Made by a program: the position numbers and the translations under genes | Assembly: GCF_051020985.1 (NCBI RefSeq) | Contig: NC_135002.1 | Coordinates: 9,176,001-9,240,000 of the forward strand | Source: Nomia melanderi | Taxonomy: Eukaryota; Arthropoda; Insecta; Hymenoptera; Halictidae | Length of the DNA: 64,000 nucleotides | Reading direction: 5' to 3' | The notes under the pieces: model-generated | Databases searched by the model: none | What the model was told of the DNA's origin: nothing | The model's input: only the letters and a program-made list of their open reading frames with translations | Shown: positions 28,101-40,300 of the stretch, piece by piece | Layout of the letters: each line of letters begins with the position of its first letter | Position numbering within the stretch: position 1 is the stretch's first letter

Positions 28101-29949
28101 TCCTTATTATCTTAAACACCGGCTTTCGGTCAAATCTGGATTTGTCGATCGGCAACGATCGGTTAAAATGCTCTGGCCGCGTCTCGCCATCGGGGCGATA
28201 AATTTTCAAACGCAGGGGAACAGCGAATGACCGAAAGGCACGTTTCGCGTTGCTTTGTCCCTTCAACTCCCCTCATGCCTCCCTCGACCGCTTTCCTTTC
28301 TGCTTCTCTTCTCTTTCTTCAATCATTCCGTACCGCTTCACCTTCCTCTGCTCCTACTCCACAAATTTACAATGCCCTCGCTTGTAATAAGCGGTTGCGC
28401 GCTTTGTTCACGATTATGAGCTCACTTCGGGTACCGAGGGGACTTATCGAGTTAAGGCTCCTCTGACCGCGGAACACCAAAATATCTGCCCTTTGAAATC
28501 CAACGCCGCGAGCAGAAAGAAAGATCTTCGTTTGTAAGTACTTGTTGTCATTAATCGGTTCGTCGCCAGTTCGTGGTGAACCGGACGATTTTATAAGTAC
28601 GTATATCGAACATGTTTTTCAAAAGTTTTCTTGACGTTAAACTCTGTTGAGATAATTTTCGGTAAACTTAGTTTATCCGAGTTAAGTTAGCTATGGAAAC
28701 AACGTATAGGGTGTAAAGATTTATTTGTCGTTGATGAATTTTCAGACCTCTGATCAGGAAATTTTCGTTACTTCTAGAGAAATTATATTTTCTTTTAAAA
28801 TATGAATGGAAAACTTTGATAGTTACAGGGACTCGGAAAACTTTAAACGTTCACTGAAATGATCGATACTTATTTCGTAGGTAAGTAACGCCAGTTGCAT
28901 GTTAACGAAATTGGTGTTACCTGAAAAAACACATGAAAGAGGATCACGATTATAGAACAATAGAAAGGTTATTCTGCAATCGATAACGTAAAAAAAGACT
29001 CTACTAAAACAGAAAATTATATACTTTCTCTGCGTGATCGGAGCAAGAAATGAAAAAAAAACGGCAGGTACTAGTTAATAAATCAAAGATTTGCCGATAT
29101 ATCGCCTTTTACGTGGAAAAGGGTGAATATCAAATGTGATAGGAAAATAGCGGATTCTATTCCATTAATATTTAACAAGATCTATGCGTTCGGAGCAATA
29201 GAAAGTATATTTTTTAGTGTCTCAATTGCAAAGTGATAGGAATGGCACACGAACGACCAAGATGGGGGAGTCACAGTGTCAGTGGCGGTGAAAAATTTGC
29301 CAATTAAAAAAAATCTCATTTCTCCTGGTAACGAGGGGCGGCGTGCAATTAACGTCAGCGGCGAAAATGATTTATGGGGTGAGTAGAGAAGGGTGTGAGT
29401 CGTGGGCGAGAGGCTAGCTTATCATAAATTAATGAATTATCAGTTCTCACTGCGTGGTATGAGGACACGAGGGAGGAAGTGGCACACTACGTCAATATTT
29501 AAAATATTCGTCGGTGTACTCCGATCTCCTAGAAATTCGTTTTGTGCCAGTTATTTTGTACGCAAAACTTCTACTCATTTCTCGTAGTTTTAACAGCTAA
29601 ACTGCAATATAAATATTTTCAATAATAAAAATATGTAGGCACATTAAAACAAGACGAGTAATTTTTATCTGTCAAACTTTCACGAAACTTTTTCCGCTCA
29701 ATTCACTAAATAACATAATATTACAAGACTGAAGTCTCCCTTTTCATATAATTTCTACGTGTAATTACGTATTCAAGATACATCAGAACTACTTACACGA
29801 ACTTATAACATCAACTGCTACTACAACTTCAACAGAAATCCACGTAACAAACAAAAGCATTCAAACGAAAAATATCATTAGACCATCAAGGGATGCGAAT
29901 ACGTCAGAACCTAATATACACGGCAGATAGGCATAGAATATCGATTATC
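25121..29949. other. Intergenic DNA upstream of METTL9
   Basis: AT-rich with mixed-composition blocks at 26.2-26.8 and 27.4-28.5 kb; the latter holds the homeodomain-core cluster. No gene seen. Confidence 0.5.
27796..28050. promoter_or_regulatory. Homeodomain-core cluster, enhancer-like
   Basis: Four TAATTA cores (27800, 27820, 27929, 28041), each preceded by G, in about 250 bp of otherwise mixed composition; a TAATAACGG lies nearby. The cluster is about 2 kb upstream of METTL9. AT-rich insect DNA gives TAATTA often, so this is only suggestive. Confidence 0.25.
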
Positions 29950-30227
29950 CGGCAACCTATCGGAAAAGTTAAATAGTGATGACGTACAGGACATTCCTAC
30001 TTCGTCGACCGTGATCATCTCACGGAGAAACAGGGTTCACGGGTCGGCGCATAGGCGCCGCCACTGTTACCAACATGGCCACGTGCTGAACGTGTTTACG
30101 CGAAAGTACGTAATCATTCGTATGTTTCTTGTTCATACGGCGAAGTATTGTCCGCGAGATTACGGTGCTGAGTTTTTTCGACATGCGTGCACGGTGACTA
30201 ACCGTTATTAGCGTGCTCCTTGAGGGC
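29950..30227 (+). promoter_or_regulatory. Probable METTL9 promoter and 5' untranslated region
   Basis: A moderately GC-rich, CpG-containing patch directly upstream of the first METTL9 coding exon, following AT-rich DNA. It contains GATGACGTAC near 29978 (a CRE/ATF-like half site) and CCAACATGGCC near 30070 (a YY1/Pleiohomeotic-like core). A five-codon upstream frame, ATG to TGA at 30075-30089, would lie in the leader if transcription starts earlier. No TATA box or clear initiator could be chosen. The promoter call rests on position and composition. Confidence 0.4.
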
Positions 30228-30410
30228 ATGGCTGGTGCAAACAAGATGTGCACCTGCGACATCAAGAATGTGAGTACCTGTTCCTCTGTCAAGCAGGATG
30301 CACCCACTAGTAGAGTGGTAAGGAGTTACCGACCCCATGGAAGTCTAGCCCGACTACTTTACGAGAAGCAGCGGGCAGACGAGCAGCTCGAGGCCTACGA
30401 CAAAACTCAG
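30228..30410 (+). CDS. METTL9: METTL9 first recognised coding exon (start provisional)
   Basis: Sixty-one codons from the first in-frame ATG after an in-frame TGA at 30195-30197. The end of the exon, with GSLARLLYEKQ then DEQLEAYDKTQ, aligns with the vertebrate region just before the conserved WY; the Q that ends this exon matches the Q before WY in the human protein. The exon ends at CAG|GCAAGT, which is the strong consensus for a GC donor, and it joins exon 2 in phase 0. A normal GT donor 11 bp further on (TTG|GTAACT) would break the frame. The first half (MAGANKMCTC and on) is rich in Cys and Ser and has no membrane segment. An alternative is that coding starts on an upstream exon spliced to the acceptor CTGTCAAGCAG ending at 30296, which is also in phase. 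Confidence 0.75.
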
Positions 30411-33400
30411 GCAAGTACAACTTGGTAACTAGGTTACGTAGCCTGTCCAATACTGATCCTCAGTCTCGGGACCGCGGGTATGTGCTTGCATTGCCGCCTG
30501 AGGTCACGCCAGCGGTCTCGGGACCGTAGATACAGTAGGTCACGTCGATGAGCGTAATGTTACGTGTACGTATCTTCCTCCTATTTACTTTTATAATAGA
30601 TCTCTGCAACACTACAACATGACATATTTTTAACAACAAGTGTCGTAACAATAACTACTATATTAATGTAAATACATTGTAATATTAACATAAACTAAAC
30701 ATAGCGTATATAATAATAAACTACAAGCAATCATCGTGATAACCATAAAATCATGTCCAGTACCACGAACTCGTGCACCGAACGGTGTAAAGAACGGTGA
30801 AAACTAAAGTGGATCGCGATTCGGATAAGATAATATTGATTTGAATGCAACCGATTCATGCGTTATCGTCGAATTCGATTGCGCGTCCGGCCCGACGTCA
30901 ATGTTAATCACGCTTAATTATACCGGGCCGAAAAAAATCCCCCTTTTCCGAGAATTCGGTCTTTAAAATCTGGACTCCGGTCACTCCGAAGTGGTGCCGC
31001 ACGGGCCAGCGATGTAATTAGGATGCTGAGGGAGGAAACGGTCCACCGGGGGAGGGGGGGAGCAGCGTGGGGAGAGGAGGAGGTCAGTAATAATTAGTAC
31101 AATTACCGCGCAAGGCCAACCACTGACTAAAACCTCTTTCCTCGAAGCTGCTCAAGAGTCGAGACCGCGGCTCGGTAATTACGGGACAATTACGTCCTCG
31201 ATATTCCTGAAACATCTCCGAAGCGGCTCCGAGCGGTGCGCCCTCGTCTTCGGTTCTGTACGTGAACCACGAGTTGATCCTATTTAGAATTACCCTTGTT
31301 CGGTTGTTTTTAATTTCGCTACGATGACGGAAGCACCGGTTGATAGTACGGAGTTCTATCAATATAAGCGATACGTCACGACCCTGCAATTTGCGGTTCG
31401 TGGGATTATCCTCGCGACGATTCGCAAACGGTGTTGCTGCATACTAATTTTAATTGCTTCGGTTATACACGGTGCGTACATTAAGTTAGCGTACGTGCAT
31501 TCCTGTAGAATGTTGAAGAATGATGCAAAAGGCGAACGTAAATCGACGAAACGATAACGTTTCCTGAGTTTCAAGATCTGGGAAATTAAACAGCGTGATT
31601 CAGCGTGATTGGCGACGAATGGAAACAACGTAATTGTTGAGTAGAAGACTGGAAGGAAATCCTATAACTGAATCGAAGTCGAAAATTGTATAATCGTAAA
31701 CAATTATGGTAAATATTTCCTACTGAAACTATTATAAATTTCAGCAAGGAGCGTGCAAGAATAGTCACCGCTATTTCGAACGATCGCATTGCAGAATGAC
31801 ATTGCCAGGACAAAACGTACATACGGTGAATCAAAATTTGCGAACTCGGTTCGACAGGCGAGATGAAAGCCCCAAAACATAAATAACTCAAGACATTTGC
31901 GCAACATCGTTTGTACATTGGGCGCAACTCGCACGCCTCCCGCGTCGACAAACAATATTGCTGCGTCCTCACTGTCGCGACGTACACAAACAATAGTTAA
32001 TGTCCCGTCGCATATCTGGGCCTAAGTCAAATAGAGTGCGACGCGCGCGCGCGAGAGGCGCGGCGGGCAGAAGTAAAATCCATTCGCGGACGAGCCTGAC
32101 TAGCGGAAGAACGAAGCTTTTATCGATGTTTGCGAGAACCTTCGCTACGACAGAGAGCAAATCGATTCGGAAGGCTGGCTGAGCCGAGTGCTCGAGCAGG
32201 TGCCCGCAGGAAAAGAGAAGAATCCCATTCGGTCGCGTGAAACGAGAAATTTGAAATTCGTGAAGAGGGACGTCCCCGCGAGATTTCAACCCCCAACTCC
32301 GACTGCGACCAAAATCGACGCAAGACGTTACTTCCTCCTCACCCCCCGGCCCTTCCGCGCCAGCCAGCCAGCCAGCCAGCCAGCTACCCTCCTCTGCCTT
32401 CCGCGCTATGTTTCTAGGGCTGCCAACATCTAATATCCCTGAGCAGTCTGAAAACTTTACTCTCAGACAGAGGGGCGTGAATATGTCGACCCGACGGTGT
32501 TTTTAGGTTTTTAAAAGGCTGGCGTGCGCGCACCGTCGTCGGCCGCGAGAAAAGGGAGACGGTCTGCGGGAAGGCGCTCCTCTAAAATATTAAATGACTG
32601 ATGGATGAGACTCCTGAGAGGGAGAGAGAAGCGGCCTTTAGACGACAAAGATATCTACCACCGAGACGTTTGCGTCTTCCTACAAACCGCCGCTTTTACC
32701 CCGGGAATTTTAACTTACCACCACTCGCACGCCAGTTGTCGTAGCTGTCGTCGATCTTCGCGCGTCAAGAAACTCTCCGACGTATGCGTAGAGCTTGCGA
32801 AATCCCTGCGACGACGCGCGTGTCTCGTTCGAGCTGGCGATGATGATAGCGACACTTGCGATTACGATGTTTGCACCCTTGAGGTAGAAGGAAACACTGT
32901 TCTACTTGCGGTTTCCATTGGTTCACGATTGATATTGATAAAGAGACACGATGGTAGATAATGGGATTGTGATGTGATCGTGATTGTGCATGGGAAAATG
33001 CAGCCTCTTTAGAAACCTCCATTTCGGGGTAAAACTGTTTTCAATAGCCTTCATGAAACTACGTTTTTGAACGGATGGATGCTGAAAGAACTGTTCCTTA
33101 TTTTTAAATCCTCTTTTCAAAGACCGTTTAATTGCCGAGTCTTCGAACGATCCGATTCGAAACTCCAAGGAAACCGTTACACAATGAGCAATGAGGAAAA
33201 GCAGATCTCCTCAGTCCGCGATTTCTAGACATTTGAAACCAGCTGCAAGATAAATCTCAGTTACGATAAATATACAGGCCGAGTGGACGGGGTGGCGAGC
33301 AACGGCGCGCGGCGCGCATGATCGGGAGTAAATGACAATGTAAACAATATCGAGCGAGTGCCGATAACCGGTACACGGTACGCGATGAATGCAAAAGGAG

Positions 33401-36400
33401 GAACGGTCGTTATCGGTCGCAGGGACGAGCACGCGGAGATTGTTTGAGGAAAGAAGGTGGCGAAGATGATACGTCTCGGGCGTTTATGGCCCGGGAACGG
33501 AGTCCCGGGTGTTCCAGGGCAGTTCCAGGCCGAGCGGAATCACAGCGGAAGATCTAGGCCCGATCCACCGATAAACCCGGATGGCCGGCGGATCTTCGTT
33601 TATCAATTGGTCTGATCGCGGCGTCCCTTGCGAACGGTCGCGTCAACGCGGCCGGTTTCGCGGGAAAAAACTGATTTCTGGAGCCTCGCGTTGCCCCGGC
33701 CATCGAATAGTCGTATTTATGTCTTTATTCGTAACGCAGAATACCGGTTCCAAGCGAAGAACAAGATCCGCCGGGGTGGATTCTTCAGCGCGTACATGAT
33801 ACGCTTTGTCGCCGAAGTTCTTACGCGTCCAACGCCGCGGTCCCCCTCTCCGGAGGCCGGCCGAGTGAGGCCGCTGATTTGAAATTCGAGGAGCAAAAAA
33901 TCGCAAAAGACGAATCGATGAAATGAAAGATTCCATTAAATCCTGGGCTCCCTCACCCCACTCCCCTCGCTTTTGCTCGCCGGCGTTTCTCATTTCTGTC
34001 AATTACTTTTTACCGGTCCCAGCGTCTCATCGCCGGTAATCATGCAAAAATACTAAACACGGCACACCGGGGTTTTTGCGTTTTCTTCTCCCGACTTCGA
34101 TGAAGTTAGCTATGATGCTAGACCCCTCCGGCTCGCTTCTCCTTCTTCTTCCTCTCGATGCCCGCCTCGTACCGGCTGCTTTTTTCGCGATCGTCGTGGA
34201 TTAAACGCGACAGTTAATTTTGTACTTACTGGGACCTGATTGTGTGAAATTCAACCGCTGAACTATTGGTAATTGCAATAATACATGTCACGATACAACG
34301 AACGAATGACGGAATCAATGATGTCGATGTATACAAGGTCTGAGTTGGGTGTTCGAGCTGTGAATCGCTATAGATTAAACGGAGCAATTGATTATATGTA
34401 CCATCTGATTGTACCAAGTACTGAAGTTTCCATAGCTATAATACGAATGCTTCCATGCGTATGGTATACATAAAAATTAACTATCACGGTTGGAGGTGTA
34501 CGCGGTAAACCGATAACATGGATAACTTGAAAATCTAGAAGAATATACATACATACGGATGGAGCTTCTTTCGAGAACAATAATATCTTATTATCAGTTC
34601 TACCAAATGCTATCTGCAAATATGTGTAAGGTAATCTAATTATTCCAAGAACGCCGCGAAAGGCAGTCGCGTCTACACGATGTCGACCGATAACCGCTGG
34701 GTGAACTCACGTGTACGCGATATCGGCCTCTAAACCCGTTGGAACCGTGAAGAGGCATCGCGATATCGCTGCCGTGCCGAGCGGCATTAACGACTGACAG
34801 TTCTCCATGGCCGATGGTGGAGGGTAGAGAGAAGGCTGTCATAACAGCACGGAAAATCCTGGAAATCCTGTTGAAAAAATGCACTTAGAATGGGGCGGAT
34901 GAGACGGTCGAGCCGCACACATCGTAATTTGCAAGTTATTTTGCGCGGCTATACAGATCGGATAACGAAACCGCGGTACTGACACAGATCGTTATCGGCT
35001 CGTTCTGGAAACATTCCTCAGGCGCACGACGTAAATCCAAGGACGTACGTAACAAGAGAGTACTCTTCCAAGCGTTTCACGCATGATCGATCGTGACCGT
35101 GCATCAAGGAAAAAGGAGTCGAAAGGATTATATCGATTCCCCTGCGTGCGTACCACGTCCGCGTGCATGCGCCCCATACCTGATAGCGATCTAATTCATT
35201 TTGAGCCTATCATTCTCACCGGGCTAAAGTGATTCGAAAATGATACTCGCGAGCAGGTATCGATCCCCTTATTCTTTTCGACCCTTAATCGCCAGGGTGA
35301 ATTTCTCATTGCCCTGAAATTTCTGCGCGTCGTAAATATTTTGATGTTTTGTCTACAACAGATGAATCGCGTTTCGAAACTACAGTTTAAGAACCAGTGG
35401 CGAAGGTAGCTTTACAAAGTTGATATTCAAATTTACTACGTTCTTACAATAGTATTAACTACACCGTTAAAACCCAACGAAAGAAGATAATCAAGCAACT
35501 ACAGAATCTACGAACTTACCGCGTGCTATCCCGTGGTATACGAGCGTGTGATGAAAAAGAAAGCCGTGTTCGAAGCGGAGCAACAGCAGTTCGATCGTAT
35601 CGAACGTGAATTGATGCACGAAAATTTATACTCCGCTGAAACGTTAAATGATTTCGCAGGCGGAAGAAGTGAGGATAAGAAAAAGTAGGCGCGGAGAAAC
35701 GACCAGACTTTGAATCGCGGCGAATTAGCATAAAGTAACTTATACGGATCAGCTAATAGCAGAATTTATGTTCGAATAATTCAGTGGCTCGTTCGTAAAA
35801 CAGAACCTCACACCGTGCAACTGCTGTAGATGTCTTGGGTCATCGCCGCCTTACGAGTTCGAGGATTTACGAAAGTCGGGACGTCCTCGCGCGCGAACGA
35901 ACGAACGAACGAACGAACGAACGAACGAACGAATGAACCGATATATTCTAGGTGCGGTTGAGTTCGTTAGCCGATCGTCGATCTCGATGAAAACTCACGG
36001 TTAGTTACACCGACGCCTTTTCCCGCGCGGTGATTCTGCTTTCCCAATCAACGGATGCCGCCTGTGCTGGCTCGCGGCGCGGTAACATCTAAAAAGGGGA
36101 ACCTCCCTCTTCGCTTTTTTGCTTGATTCTGAGGAAGGTCCTCCACTAATGAGACGTTTCGTTCCAGTTCGAAAGGAAAGGTGAACGATCGGTTGGAAAA
36201 AGCGTCCAATGCAATATGCTTCGTTGACGGATCGAGATGATCGATTCCGCTCTTCGCATGTTTGCGAGTTTTACTATCGAAACTGTTGATTCTATCTTTA
36301 CATTAGCGTGTGACCTTATGGAATTTTTCTGCTGTACTTCGAATTGATCATTTACGCAAATGATTGGCTCGTGTGTCTACTAAGAAAAATTTGTAACAAC

Positions 36401-37331
36401 TTCTCGAAGACACGTTAAGCGCTAAGGTAGATGCTGATCAGAGCTGCTGATTCGTTTAAGCAAAAACTACTTGCGCAAGCCGAATCCATTGGAACTTTGC
36501 TGCTCTTTTTAGCAGCGTAACTCGGTTTCACTGAGCGTTTTGTTCGGTGAAAATGAGGAAGCGAGGAGAATATTGATTTTTAATGTCTTTAGGGAGAAAT
36601 GCCGCACGCGCGGGGGAATAAATAATGGGTTATTAATGTAGCTAGTAGTTCAAGGTTGTCTCGGAACTTGACGATTGTTAGCCGGATTTATCGCATGTAG
36701 CGAATCACGTTATTGCATCACCTTGATCTCGTGTGGCGTAAATGGACTTAATAAATTCGGTTTTATGACCCATTTCATTTAGACTAGTTTACTGGATAGT
36801 GGACGTAGGAAATAATGCTTGAAACATGAACTAATCAGAACCGCGGCACGCCGGTACTGCCGCTTGCATCGGATATTCAAAAACGAAAGTAATAGATCAA
36901 TTCGAGGGAACTGAGAATAATTGAAACAACAAAATCGCATTACGATTCGATCACGCTAATATACATGAATTAACCTTTCTACCTTATTTCATTTCTTCCT
37001 GCAACATCCACTTACGAGCAACACGTTCAAAGCACCATTCACGTATCCCCAAAGATACTCGAAAAATAGGAAACTCGACGTTTACCAATGCGACAGGAAT
37101 ATCATATTACACGAATTATAAAATACTTTTACACTTGGTATTGACGATCTCCATGGACACACGCTGCCTGGGCATAAAGCTTGACGCGTTAGTGAGACGT
37201 TCGGAAATATTTAACGCCCGTTGTAAACAATAATTAGCCGAGATCGTGAAATCGGATGGCAGGTCGAGAAAGGTGAAAAGATCGCGTCGATTCTCTCCCA
37301 CGGCGCCAATATAACGCCCGTTGGCTCGCGC

Positions 37332-37362
<31 letters not shown>

Positions 37363-40300
37363 TGCCTGCAGCAATAACATAATGGCACAGGAAGAGAATG
37401 CGTTTGACTCGCGATCCAACACGCTCGAGGAATCCGAAGAGCTCCACGTACGAGCGGCCAAACATCCCTAGTATTCCCCGCCGAAAGCATAAACCGCTCG
37501 ACGGCGTTGTTTATTGTTCACAGTTTACGCCGGGTTTACGCGTGCTTCACGGGGCCCCCCCTTCTCGATCCGTGAATACGAGAGATTTCCAGAAAAAGGA
37601 ACCCGACACGGCTGGAAAGAAATGAACCGGCCAGAGAGAGGAGAAATCCGAGATTCGACGCTCTCTTGGCAGGTCTCCATTTTATTTTCCCCCCGTCGAA
37701 TTACAGATACCGGGAAGCGAGAAACAATTCCACGGTGTGACGCGACCGCTGATTCAAAGAACATTACGCGTCAATGCTAATTTTAACGCTTTAACCACCG
37801 CGAGCCTGTTAATCGGCTTTCCAAGCGGGAACACTTGATGATCGGTAATTTATTAAACTTACAGAAAGACTCGGGACGACACGGCGTAACGAGATTTCCC
37901 CGTATCTTGATTTTAACCCCTTGCTATACGATATCGAGTCACTCGTGAGGAACTTCTCAAACGCGAGTTACGAAAAGCAAATGTTATTCAGTTAGTTTCG
38001 ACGGGAGTTGAATGTTGTTTTTCTATTATTAATTGTTACGTTCTGGTATAAAGGCGGATATAGAAGAATTGGGAATTTTCCTTTGTTTTTTGATAAATTA
38101 TTAGCGACGAAGTTATTGTAACGAGCATAGTTTATGGAAGAAACAATAGGACAAAAGGTTAACGCGATCTGTAAAATGATCGATGTGACAGGAATATTTT
38201 AATATAAAATTCATACATGTGCACTGAGTTTGAAACAAGAGAAATTACTTTGGACAACTTAACGACTTCTCCTAGCTATTGCGAGCATTGTTCGCGATTA
38301 AATTGCATATGTGTAGCACAGATGAATTCAGGCGATTTTATGAAATTAAGGTTAGATAATAGTAACTGAAATTTCTCGTGGAATAATATCGTCGGAACAC
38401 TGTGGCTTGAAAGGAGAATCTCATTGAACGGCGGTCAGCAAATTGTGGCCGAAAAGGAAAGTCTAGCGGACCGTTATTGTCAGGTATCAACAGGTCAGAA
38501 AAGGTTTGGCACTTCGGTCACTGGTCGCTTCCTTTAAGAGATTACAGTCAGAAAATCGGTCATCCTAGAATTACGATCCATAAAAGATGACGGCAATGTA
38601 GTCGATTGTCTGTTGGTATCCCGTTAACACTCCAGATTTTATCCAACATTTCCTTGTTAATTAAACCTCGACACTGGATTAATCATTCTATTAAAAATGT
38701 TGCCGAACATCAAACTCTCCGCGAGAATCATATCCCGACACTTATCCCACTCTCTTCAAACCATTCGTTTCAATCGTAAATCGTTTAATCTAAAAACATA
38801 ACAATAATACCGTAGTGCCTATGAAAATCCAGCTTAATAAAATAATTAAAGAATGCTCCCCGTTGAAATGGGTTTTTTTAAAGTTGTCAACTGACAGCGA
38901 ATATCCGCGTGATTTCTAATTTCCGTAACAAATTTCTAAAATGTACGAATACATAAAAATCCCGTGAGATTTGATTGTAACGTTCACTTTATTGTGCCTT
39001 GCGCTGTAAAGTGCGCCGTAAATGCCTGGGTAGCCGCAGTCTAGTTATTACGTTTCATATATCACGCGGAAATTAATGGGAATGTTAATTTCGGATACTC
39101 TCTTAACATTTAGCCGAGCGATCTCGCGTGACGAAGGCAGTCAAAAATATCGTATCCCCGGAATGCACCCACTGACAAGGATTCATGCAATGATACGGTT
39201 ATACGATTGTGTTTACGTTTCGCAAGCTTTCCTACGCACCGTGGTGTGCCGCTATAAAGGGGCGCATAACCATTTCAAACAAAGTGCGCTGCTGAACACG
39301 AGTCTCGCTCAATGATCAACGGGAACTTCCATAAACCCGAATTATGACGTCAGACTGCTGTTTCGACGAAAATGACAATTACACTCGCGGTTTTCCATTT
39401 ATTTTTCACTCGTACGACACGTCGTATAATGAATAATTCATAAAATAATTATCTGTCCTTTCCTAGTTTGAAACAGGTAATACAACTTTTCGAAAAATTG
39501 TACAAAAGAAGTTATCCTGTAAATTTCAGACACTTGAATTTTAAATTATGAACTCATTATTCTTGCAATACACTAGAAATTTTATATATTCGTAAATCTT
39601 TATTAACCTTTTGCGCTCGAGTGGTGACTCTCAGTCACCGCTAGACTTGATATAGCAAAATTATAGTCTTATATAGAGTATTATACCTCGTATAATGAAT
39701 CGATACGTGGAGTATTGGAACGAAATAGCCTTGTTACTTAATTTACGTACGTTCTCTCGTTTGTTAGTTTCAAAGAACGTCGCTTATATCTCATTGAAGA
39801 ATGTTGCACGTTTCTAGTGAAAAACTTTTGAGTGCTAAAGGTTAAAAATAGCCAACAATCCTAACGATGCAATCGAAAATCAATAGTAACGTATACTGTA
39901 GAATACATTCCAATAAAAATCTAATTCAATCATCTCGCTGCTTATAGCGTCTTGTTCTATTTACCATTTTACTATTTATCATAAAAGGATTTTAGAACAG
40001 CACGAAAGGAAGTAAAACGAAGAAAAGGGTTACCGCCTTTATAAAAAAAAATGGACCCTTTGTATTTTCTTTTGGCGCTGCGCGAGACGTTGATTTAGAT
40101 GACTGTGATTTCCGAGTTGGCTACTTGTTACCCCGAGTCCGGGAGGTGATTGGCGTGCGGCGGAGACTACGCGGAAGGTGTGCGAATCCGATTCTCTTCT
40201 CCTCTACCCTCTTTGACTGATTCATTCCGTCTCCATCCGCCGGTGCGCACCGTCACAGAACGTCGCCACTAATGACGCAAAGAGGAATGCTGTCCGGCTG

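Noticed and set aside
30270..30296. Mini-intron GTGAGT...CAG within METTL9 exon 1
   Set aside because: Under 30 bp, too short for a spliceosomal intron; each site might still be used with a distant partner.
30411..30426. GT donor TTG|GTAACT at 30422 for METTL9 exon 1
   Set aside because: Gives the wrong phase for exon 2 and adds non-conserved residues; the GC donor fits phase and homology.
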